Source of the DNA: Brachionus rotundiformis
Lineage: Eukaryota > Rotifera > Eurotatoria > Ploima > Brachionidae
Direction: 5' to 3'
Assembly (NCBI GenBank): GCA_016802295.1
Contig: JAESIW010000090.1
Span: forward strand, 533,501-597,500
Length of the DNA stretch: 64,000 bases
The notes below the pieces were generated by a model that was not told the DNA's origin, made no database searches, and saw nothing but the letters and a program-made list of their open reading frames with translations. The position numbers and the translations under genes were made by a program. Of this stretch, positions 55,009 through 64,000 are shown piece by piece. Numbering within the stretch: position 1 is the first letter of the stretch; the number at the start of each line of letters is the position of its first letter.

Positions 55009-58000
55009 ATGAACCATAATTTGCGCTTAGCTCAAATAGTCAACCAGACTAGTCCAAATAGCAGTCAAAGTTTTTGCCAAGGAGACATTATTTGTGTAAA
55101 ATAAAGAGATAAAAAGATTAATTAGTTAATTTTCTTTTTGAAATAAAAATTAGGTTCTTTATGAGTTTGAAAAAAAAGTTTTTGCTAAAAATTTGACATG
55201 TGACAGGTCTATTTTTGACTTTGTTCAACTCGACCATCTTTTTTTCATTGACATCCCCATTGGTGTAGCCAAGTCATCAAACTCTCTACCTTGTCTGTAT
55301 GTTGCTACTTCTGACTTCACCGAATGCGAACCAGGCGATCTCAATTTTACCAAATGTGAGTCTCATTTTTCTCATTCAGTCTAATTAAAGTATTTATTAA
55401 GATCAGATAGTTATTGCGGACAAGTTGATAGATGAAAATTGGCTATCGGGCTCATATTGGAATGACAGGTCCAGAAGAGGCATTTTTCCAATCACCCATG
55501 TGCAAAAGGTGTCATTAGACTTTGATTTGAGCAAGAGTGTAGATTTTGGGATGGATGCTCGGCAGGCTAAGATTGTCAAGCCAGTCACTAGCGGCCTAAA
55601 AGCAAAAATTGGTGACAATATTCTAATAATTGGTAAACTAAATGAGTATTTTTATTATGGAGAGAATTTGGACCTGGAAAAAAACCTAGTGTTAAGGGAC
55701 ACCTTTGTTTATACAGACGAACAAAATAGTTTGTTCGAAACCAATTGTGTGGCAAAATTTGATTTTGAGGCTGAGAATGTTAACGAGCTAGACTGCTGCA
55801 AAGGTGACCAACTTCAGCTTTTACAGGAAATAAATTCAGACTGGCTAAAATGCATGAACCGGCTTGGAATCACTGGCCTAGTGCCCAAAAATTTTGTCTC
55901 ATTGGACTCTCATGATGCCATTTACAGAAAGTCCCATAGTTTGACCAACGCGAGCATTGTTAAACCGATCGAGTTGAGGAGCCAAAGTTTAACACCTGAA
56001 ATGATCAGGATATGTGACCCACCGCCGCGTCCACCAAAACCCCCTGGCAAAATTGTTCAAAATATGAACATTTATTATCAAGCTGATAAAAAGAAATCAG
56101 ATAATTCAAATATATCAAGTAAATATTTATTCATAAATCTAATAGAATTTAATTTTAATTAAAAAAAAAAAAGGCTTGCTATTTGATTTTATGGATTTTG
56201 GAAAATTGGTAAAAAGTGACAATGTTGAACCGAAGGAGAGCGAGAGTGAAAAAAGTGAAAAAAGGCGCATCAATCGGCTCAACGTGCTCCAAGAGCTGGT
56301 CGATACCGAAAGAAATTATCTAAATGAGTTAAAATTGTGCTATGAATGCTTTATGAGCGAACAATTGGTCAACTTAAGTGGAATGTGTCCCAGAGAATTT
56401 AATAAAATGCAAATTTTTACCAAATTTACATCGGTGATTGACTTTTCGTCAAATTTAATTGATCGTTTTGATACTGAGCTCAACTTGAACCAGAACGATT
56501 TTCTCAAGTGCAAATTTTCCTACTGCATTCACCAAAGTTTGGAACAAATGAAAACAGTATATGCTCAATATGGCAGATTTTATGAAGAAATCAGCCTTAC
56601 TCTAAAAAATGTAATGTAATTATAGACAATTTATTTTTATCTATTATTTAATAATATTTGGCTTAAATATTAAATTATCTATGGAATTAAAATAGTAATT
56701 GTATTCACCAATTTAAGGGGTATCTTAGCAACGATGAAATTAATTGATGATAAAAAATGTCTTAATAAAAAGCCATTGGGACAGATAAAGTTTATTTTTT
56801 TCTTAGATAAGGAATGCTTTTACCAGATATTATACCTGATAAATATCGACTTGTAAATTTTAGCATAGAAAATTTTGGTCGCTGAATTGATTTTTATATA
56901 ATTAAAATAATAAAATTAAATTTTAAATAAATGATAAAAAAAATAATTTTTTTCCTAAATAAAGTATGAACAAAATCCAGAGATTACAAGCTACATTAAA
57001 GACCAGCTGAAGATAATGAAAGGCAAGCTGAGCTCTGTGGACCTTTCATCCATTGTTATTAAGCCTGTTCAGCGAGTTATCAAATATCCACTTTTTATCA
57101 ACAGAATTATAGAAGTAAAGATAATTAATTAGAATATTATTTTGGCTTATTTTAGAAAAATATTTAAGAATTTGGACAAGTCAGACGAAGAGTACTCAAG
57201 CTACGTGGACCTGCGAGAGAAAATGTCCTTGGTTCTTGACTTCATAAATGAAGAGAAGCGTGGACAAGACTTGGTGGCCAAGTATTTAAAAAAAACAAGC
57301 AGCAACGATTCCAGCTCGTATTCATTATCCAAGGGTGTACAGACTTTTAAAAAGCTCAAAGATAGATATTCATTACAGATATACAAATCTTTTGGATGGA
57401 TCCAATCTCAAATTAATGACCAAGAATTTGACCAAATCGAGTCTTACTATCGCAGTCTGGAAAATGCACTCAGGTCTTATTTCAATGACTTGAACTATTT
57501 TTTGGACAATTTAAAAGTAATTTAAAATTTTAAATTACTCAAAGTTAATTTAAGTAAATTTAATAATTATTATAGTCAGTATTAGATAGTGAAAAAGATA
57601 TTTATAATAAACTATTGTTTATTTTTGATGATGAATTTGAAAAGTTTTATATGTTTGACTGTTCAGCTAGCAAGCATCGGAACAAGTTTTCCATAGAATA
57701 TACTAATTTAATAATTAGTCAGGTGATTAGCCCAATCAAGAGTGTAATAAGTGTATTAAGTGGTCCTGACAAATTGATCAAAAAGAGATATGATAAACAG
57801 CTTGACTATCAGAACGCTTTATTCGAGAGTCAAAACAAAAATTTACATGAAAAAGAAGTATTTTAAGAATTTTATTTAATGATTATATTCTAATTAAAAA
57901 GTTATCCAGACAGAGAATAAATTGGATAGAGCTAAAAAAGATTACCAAGCTTTGAACAAGCAGTTAATTGACGAACTGCAAATTTTGTCACAATTGCTCA

Positions 58001-58710
58001 ATCAGGTTCTGCTAAAGTCATTCAAAATATTCACATTTCACACTCACCAATTCATTGACCAAATTCACAGTACCCTGAAAAGTGACATTGTGTCAAGTGG
58101 GCTCGATTTGACCAAAGACTATGGCTCAAGTCGCATTCATATGAACTCAGTAGTAAGCAGACTATTGGCTGTGTTCAGCGGGACTAATCAGACAAAAGAG
58201 CTGTCATGTGTTCAAATAACTACCAAGTCTTTCCAGACTGAGGAGGAGAGAAACCGAATTTTGAACACATATCCAATGGACAAAATTTACATGGTCACCC
58301 AGAGGTATGTAGCCAATGAGAATTTGTGCCAGTTGTGTCAAAATGTGAACGACATAGTCGGATTGAAGAAACCGAACAGTCCATCAGGCGACTCTAATGT
58401 CTGGTTTGTGTATAATGGTAAAATGGAAGGATTTGTGCCAGCTATTGTTTTGGAGCCTTATGGAAAATTCTATAATCATAACAATTTGATTTGTTTAGAA
58501 GATGATGATAATGTTACCAAAGAGGTATATTGTATAGCAAAGTATCCTCTTCATGCCAAGACCTCCAATATGATAAGCTTAATTCAGGGCGAGTGCTACA
58601 AGATAGTAGAAAATAAAGATCAAAAAGGAAACTGTGAATGGTGGCTAGTCGAAGACAAAAATGGAAAGATCGGATACGCACCATACAACTATTTGCAAAT
58701 TTTAAGCTAA
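55009..58710 (+). CDS. DNMBP: Dynamin-binding protein / Tuba-like Cdc42 GEF
   Basis: Eight exons: 55009-55095, 55154-55355, 55402-56118, 56174-56610, 56965-57114, 57169-57516, 57576-57857, 57910-58710; 1,007 residues (human 1,577). Tuba activates Cdc42 and links dynamin to actin at membranes. The order matches: four N-terminal SH3-like domains (the second GDLNFTKYQIVIADKLIDEN, the fourth CVAKFDFEAENVNELDCCKG), a PPPRPPKPPG linker, a DH domain from about 355 (LQELVDTERNYLNELKLCYE; VIKPVQRVIKYPLFI), a BAR domain about 565-850, and two C-terminal SH3 domains from about 864 and 947 (YCIAKYPLHAKTSNMISL). The first and third SH3 domains are degenerate. One intron (354 nt) is much longer than the rest. 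No PH domain, as in the family. Confidence 0.92.
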
Positions 58711-59663
58711 TTTATTAAAAAATATTTTTTTATTTTTAAATAAAGTTTTATAATTCAAAATTAAGTTATCAAATTTTTTATTTCTTGCCCTGATGGTACA
58801 TGGTCCTGTTAAATATGGTTCAAAAGATCATAACAAAAAGTTAAAAATAGTTCTGCTATTCCAATTACAGCATAGTACTACACCAAGAATTTATGAATAA
58901 TATGGCTTGGTTTTGTGAAAATTGTTACAAAAGAACAGAACAAACCATATTATAACTTTTTTTCCAAAAAGTTTAAAAATAATCCAGTAAAAGCAACATA
59001 TACTAAGTCAATGGAATTAGAAATTGGTCTATTGGTATTTCAATTGAATTGGTCTATCGGTATTATGACCAAAAATGACAATTATGCATCATAATTTGGT
59101 AGATGAGAAAAAAATTTTTTTTAATTTAAAAGATAAAATGAAATTAATTTAATCTTAAAATTCTTGGTTCTGATTAGAACATCTTCAACGTAAAATTAAC
59201 GAAATTATTTTATAAAAATAAAATTCAATCAAACACTCTTGAAGTTTACTTAAATGAAGTGTTTTATTAGGTTTTAAATATCAAAAATTAAAAACCTATA
59301 ATGTTTCTCATTCAAAAACTAATAAAATGCTTAAAATTTAGTTGATTAATTGAAAAAAAGTATTTAAATGGCTTGGTATGTTTAGACTTTATAATCTAGT
59401 CGTAAAAGAACACTTTAATTAAATTATTACATTTTAAATTGAGAATTATTTGAGTGACTCTAGGCAAAAGTTTAATTTACACCTACCAGATGAGCACTTG
59501 ACATTATAAAGAAAATTTCAGGTACTTGGTTTTACCATTTAAATTTCAATGTTTTTTTCTCATTAAAACACAATCTGTTCATAATTTCAATATAAGAATA
59601 AAAATAAACTGTTTAATTAAATTTTTGAAGTAATTTATTTAATAAATAATTTAAATAATACAC
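58711..59663. other. Spacer between convergent genes, nothing recognised
   Basis: AATAAA-type signals close to both 3' ends; a short direct repeat of AATTGGTCTAT..GGTATT near 59022-59065. No gene. Confidence 0.4.
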
Positions 59664-60789
59664 TTATAAATTTTTTACATTTAATATTTGATATTGTGAG
59701 TTTGGCATTGCGAAAACCATGGACTCTTTTTGGCCAAATTCACACTTTTTAAGAGATAATTTTTCATAGTTAGGGCAATCAAATGAGGAACTTGAGCTGA
59801 TAAAACTTAGATTGGAGACTTGGCCAGAGGTGAAGAAATTTTTTTTATCCTCAGCGGCAATGCTTATTTCGGTTATACAAATTGCCGGCGATAGACCAAT
59901 TTTATCCTCGCTTTCCACCATCCACCACCCATCAAGTCTTTTTTCTAAAACTTTGACATAATCTCCTTTAAACAAGCTAATTTCGTCTACATTTTTGGCC
60001 GTGTAGTCTTTTTTCACAATATAAATGTCAAAAATTTCAACCGGATAGCTTTTTTCATCCTCTTGTTTGTCCAGGTCTTCTGTGGCCTCAAGGACAATCC
60101 GCGGCACATAGCCTTTTCCATATTGATTACTAACAAACCACCAGCCAGTGGCATTCTTCATATGAACATCAACCATTTCATTTTTGTTCAAACTCAACTC
60201 TGAATTTGTCACTGATTTGTAGTCATGTATACATATGTAATTTTTGCTTTCGATTGGTTTTGAAATTTTTTCCAAATCAGCTGATGGGGCTTTTTGTGTC
60301 ATGTGATCCAAATCTTTTTTGGTCATGCTAAAAAATTCCACAATAAGGTCACTCTTGGCTATTTGCGAATCAAGAGATATCAATTTCTAATTTAGAAATT
60401 AAATAAATTAAAGCTTAATATTTAAAAAAATAGATAAAAAATCAATTAATTTACATTGCAATAAAAATCAATAAGGTATTTTCTTTCCAAGGCCACTTTG
60501 AGAACGTGACTTCGGCCTATGTAAATCTTTGGTGGTAACACTGGCAAGACAGATGGCTTCTCGAAGCGGTCAACAAGCTCACTCTACACAATTAATTTAA
60601 TAAAATTAGATTATTAACACATTTAACTTATACTTGAAGTTGATAAAATTGAGAGTATCTTCGAAAGATTTTATATTTGGAATAGTCTGACCATGTTATC
60701 CACAAGCAATAGACGTAATGCTTGGACGGCTTAAGTCTTTTTTCAACATGACTGATATCTATATTTGTAATGTATTTTTGCTGCTTCAT
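59664..60789 (-). CDS. PX-SH3-SH3 adaptor, p47phox/SH3PXD2-like
   Basis: Three exons: 60789-60634, 60583-60455, 60386-59664, all phase 0; 335 residues. PX domain at about 1-115: phosphoinositide-binding RRYSQFYQL, PPKIYIGR loop, then VALERKYLIDFYCN. Two SH3 domains follow, about 145-200 (YICIHDYKSVTNSELSLNKN, GWWFVSNQYGKGYVP) and 208-262 (YIVKKDYTAKNVDEISLFKG, GWWMVES). This order is that of NADPH-oxidase organisers (p47phox/NCF1, NOXO1) and of the first half of Tks adaptors (SH3PXD2). Length favours the p47phox/NOXO1 type; vertebrate p47phox has an autoinhibitory basic region and proline motif after the SH3 pair, not obvious here. Substrate or oxidase partner cannot be told. Convergent with the SH3/BAR protein DNMBP. 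Confidence 0.85.
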
Positions 60790-61504
60790 TTTTATTTTCT
60801 ATTAATTTTTTTATATAAAACTTAGTTTCATATATTTATAGTCTTTTTTATTACTTTTTATTTTCAAAGCTTAAAATGAAATTAAATTTAATAATTATTT
60901 TTATTAAATTATTGAATATAGGACGGATAAGACTTTTTAATTTCAGAAGTATCACGAAATTCCTGATTTTAATAATTTCAATAAATAAACACTATAAGCT
61001 CTTAAAAACGTCAAAATAATTAATTTATTTTTCTAAAAACTAAATCATAAGTCTTTTAACTGTTACTTAAAATGGTATAAATCCTACCTTGTTAATAGTT
61101 GTTTATGAAACCAAGCACTAATTAGGAAAAAATCCCATTTCTTGAAAAATTAATTTTTCAAAGGTAAAATATTTCAGATCAAATTTAGTCATGATAACAT
61201 CCCACTAAAAGCTACATTTTGCCATCTGTACAAATAACCATTTGGTTAATTTTATAAAAAAATTTTAAATTTTAGAATTATGAAAAAATCTGGTTCAGAC
61301 CAAAAGACATTTGCTAAATGACTTGACTTTTATTAAGATAGTTTATTTGTTATTAAACAATTATATGTCTATGATGAATAAGAAACTATTTTTCATCATA
61401 AATATAATATAAATAAAATTATTTTTCTAATTTTATAAAAATAAGTAATGCTAATCAGGTTCCTTCAGGTTCAGAATTTTGACAGAAAATGTTCTATTCT
61501 TCAG
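60790..61504. other. Intergenic AT-rich DNA, no gene seen
   Basis: No frame or repeat recognised before the LINE scrap. Confidence 0.4.
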
Positions 61505-61711
61505 TTAAAAAATCTTATAGCCATTTATTATCTCATAAAATTGTACTAAGTCGCCTCGGGTCCTTCTTGTTTGTAAATTTGACCATTCCAGCTTGTTTAA
61601 TCTCTCTTTATTCACTAAATTTTGAAACTCAGGAACCACTTTGTATTTTTCTGGGTTTAACTTAGTTGACCATTTATTTAACTGTGTAGACACGTGGTCA
61701 ATATCTCCCAT
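61505..61711 (-). pseudogene. Internally deleted LINE reverse-transcriptase fragment
   Basis: A 68-codon minus-strand frame joins two separate parts of a LINE reverse transcriptase: QLNKWSTKLNPEKYKVV, from just after the catalytic motif, and FQNLVNKERLNKLEWSNLQT with RRTRGDLVQFYEIINGY from the C-terminal helix. The same two parts are about 125 residues apart in the LINE at 14086-15075, so roughly 350-400 bp have been deleted. Confidence 0.75.
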
Positions 61712-62242
61712 TTTTTAGTATAATCTATGCTTCAAATCAAACAGATGATTTTTTTGCATCATTTGTTCTTTGAAAATCAAATTTAGATAATCTTTTTCAT
61801 TATAAGATTCATAATTTAATTGAAAAAAAAATTTTATTTTGACTTGAAAAATTTTTAAATTAGAAAATTATTAAGAATTGTAGATTTAATTAAATAATTC
61901 TTTTTTAAATAAAAATGATAAAACCAATTTTTGCTTTTTTTGTCCATTTCATTGAAAAGCTTCTAAAATTTATAGTCAGTAATTTTATAATTTTTCAAAA
62001 ATATTCAAGTTATTTGATTAAACTTTACCAAAAAAGTGGTAGACTAAACTAGTTCTTTTAAATTTTATCTTGACCAGAATTAAAATGAGTTGAATTAAAA
62101 ATCTATTTTTTAAGTCCATTAGAACCAAATAAGGAAATTAAAACTGTTTTTTTTTTAATTTAAGATAAAAAATAAGTCTTGTCATTTTCAATTTTTTCTA
62201 CTACATATTATAAAAATTAAAATTTTTAAAAAATTTTTTAAA
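61712..62242. other. Intergenic AT-rich DNA, no gene seen
   Basis: Upstream region of TIPIN; nothing specific recognised. Confidence 0.4.
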
Positions 62243-63002
62243 ATGAAATTCAATCACCCATCAGGTCACAAAGAAACCGAAGAAGACTATTTTTCTGGTG
62301 AAGCTTCTGAGGCTGAAGAAGGTAGTCCAACCAATTTTTGTTCCTTATAATTTTAAATTCTAAAAAAAGACAATTCTGATAATGAGGACAAAGCCCAGGA
62401 AGAAGATGATAATAAATCAAAACGAAAGGAGAAAATTCGTACAGTGGTGCGAAAACCGCAGCCAAAGCTTGATCCCGCCCGGCTTTTAGGGCCCAGAGGT
62501 CTAGAATCCTTGAGGGAAATATTCGCTAATTACAAGCATAAAGGCGATGGACATGAAGTTAAAACAAGTTAAGTGATTAATAATTTAATTTTAAATTGCT
62601 TTAGTTTAAAGACTTGGAGTCTATGATGGCAAAATACGAGTATTGGGCGCACAGATTGTTCCCAAAAATGAAATTTTCTGACGTAATAGAACGTCTGGAA
62701 AAGCTTGGTGAAAAACGAGAAATTAAAGTAACATTTAGATTGTACCAAAATTTAAATAATTTTGTTTCCCAAAGAGACACTTGTATGATATTAGACTAGG
62801 TCAAGCGAACCCTACTGATGACGCCAATGAACAAGATCCAGCTTTACAAGACAGTGAAGCCACTTCTGCCATAATGAATATGATTTCAAACATTAATGAA
62901 TCAGATGATGAACATCTACCCACTAATCCTAATAATGAAATTGATAATGATGATGATGATAATGAATTGATATCACAACTCCTAAGCTCTAATCAAATAT
63001 AA
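62243..63002 (+). CDS. TIPIN: TIMELESS-interacting protein (TIPIN/Swi3/Csm3)
   Basis: Four exons: 62243-62321, 62370-62557, 62605-62727, 62775-63002; 205 residues. TIPIN pairs with TIMELESS in the fork protection complex, which stabilises stalled replication forks and supports checkpoint signalling. The Swi3 domain at about 55-150 is clear: KPQPKLDPARLLGPRGLESL, IFANYKHKGDGHE, FKDLESMMAKYEYWAHRLFP, then VIERLEKLGEKREIK and HLYDIRLGQ. The N-terminus and the C-terminus (NEIDNDDDDNELISQLL) are acidic. Introns are 47-48 nt. Somewhat shorter than human TIPIN (301), with a shorter C-terminal tail. Polyadenylation-type AATAAA follows at about 63042. Confidence 0.92.
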
Positions 63003-63597
63003 AGATTTTTTTACGAAACTTAAATTGTACAATAGTTTTAAATAAAAGCTCAGATAAATAAAAATTTTAATAAAAGATACTGCATTTATTAATTATCATT
63101 CAATTCAAGAAAAAAATTGTTTTATTTTTGCTAAAAATACCACACATTAAGCATGGAAGAAAATTGTGGGATATTGGATTTTTTGTTTTTCAATTATTAA
63201 ATAATTATTTTAGAAAATTCAACCTAAGGGTTTTTTTTTTTTTAAATAAAATTCTTTATAAGGTTTAATATATTTAAAAAAATAAATTTAACCAAAAAAC
63301 AAAAACTTAGTCTAAAAAAACCCTCAAAAAAGTAATTAAATTCCAAACCAAACCAAACCAACATGATATTTTTAAAATTTAGCATAACAACAAAAATGTA
63401 AATAAAAATTTTCGATACCAAAAAAGTTTTAATGACGTTAGCTTCAAATTAACCTGAAAATTTGAATCAGTTTTGAATTACTATGGAAATGGAGAAAAAT
63501 AAAAAGTCTTTTAGACCCTATAAAACCGATCGATTCAGGAGATATTCAAATAAAATAAAACTTAGAAGCTTTAAAGTAAAAAATAATATCAGAAAAA
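63003..63597. other. Intergenic AT-rich DNA, no gene seen
   Basis: Contains tandem CCAAA/AACCA motifs at 63342-63360 upstream of the caveolin gene; nothing else recognised. Confidence 0.4.
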
Positions 63598-64000
63598 ATG
63601 GCCGAAGTAGATCTGATCAATCGTGACCCCCAAAACTTGAACAACTTTCTCCAAGTTGAGTTCGATGACGTTTTGGCAGAGCCAGAAGGTACCCATACCA
63701 TTGACTGTGTGTGGAGAAACTCGCACAAATGCTTCAAATGTGGTAAAAATCTCTGCTACAAAATATTGACCATCTTCACTGGTATCTTTGTTGCCTTGTA
63801 CTGGGGTTGTCTATTTGCCTGTGTTTCATATGCCATTGTCTGGTTTGTCACACCAGCCATGCGATTGCTCCACGTCGTATTGCATCCAATCAAGAAAATA
63901 CTCTCAATTGTCTTATCAAGTAATTATTCATCATAAAAATTTCATTTAATTGATTTACTAAAAAAATTTATCTCTTTTTAGCATTCTTGGGTCCAATTGT
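63598..64000 (+). CDS. CAV: Caveolin (partial, runs off the window)
   Basis: Exon 1 is 63598-63919 and exon 2 starts at 63982 after a 62-nt intron, continuing past the window. Caveolins insert a membrane hairpin and form the 11-mer discs that shape caveolae. The signature region is present: VEFDDVLAEPEGTHTIDCVW (human FEDVIAEPEGTHSFDGIW), then the basic/aromatic scaffolding segment, and the long hydrophobic intramembrane hairpin at about residues 57-95 (IFVALYWGCLFACVSYAIVW). Cysteines near the hairpin could be palmitoylated. The N-terminus is short compared with CAV1, with NRDPQNLNN matching the DPKHLND start of the conserved part. Which caveolin subtype cannot be told from this part. Confidence 0.92.

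Overview
This 64 kb window is animal nuclear DNA. It is very AT-rich, and the genes carry many short introns, mostly 44-60 nt with GT..AG ends. The genes are animal families: caveolin, SPAG8, TIPIN, ANKZF1, ABCF1, RCAN, DNMBP, SPSB3, ATP synthase subunit f and GPKOW. Extreme AT content, tiny introns and compact spacing fit a small-genome invertebrate. A monogonont rotifer is my best guess, but it is an inference. I rebuilt exon structures by hand from splice sites and reading-frame continuity; there is no transcript evidence.

Layout. (1) 1-11.2 kb: GPKOW (-), a PTB-domain adaptor (+), a 14-exon protein with ankyrin repeats, a discoidin-like domain, SAM and a proline tract (+), and ATP synthase subunit f (-). 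(2) About 11.4-31.3 kb: a repeat island. It holds duplicated and inverted blocks, decayed LINE reverse-transcriptase fragments, a fold-back element, a 905 bp run of N and a DDE-integrase relic. One intact gene (SPSB3-like, -) sits inside; its flanking DNA recurs, without the coding sequence, in two repeat copies. (3) 32-43 kb: a Ly6/quiver-like GPI protein, a Q-rich protein, a multi-pass membrane protein, an M1-aminopeptidase-like protein that has lost its catalytic residues, a YccV-like protein (-) and RCAN/calcipressin (-). (4) 44-48.3 kb: SPAG8, with a perfect RFX X-box just upstream, then three tandem related small secreted proteins and a fourth secreted basic protein. (5) 48.8-64 kb: ANKZF1/Vms1 (-) head-to-head with ABCF1 (+); DNMBP/Tuba (+) convergent with a PX-SH3-SH3 adaptor (-); TIPIN (+); and the start of a caveolin gene (+).

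Most genes are ordinary single-copy cellular genes: splicing, ribosome quality control, translation, replication fork protection, calcineurin regulation, membrane scaffolding. The most unusual items are the inactive M1 protease, the tandem family of unrecognised secreted proteins, the ankyrin/discoidin/SAM architecture, the X-box before SPAG8, and the SPSB3-derived repeat island with one filled/empty insertion-site pair.
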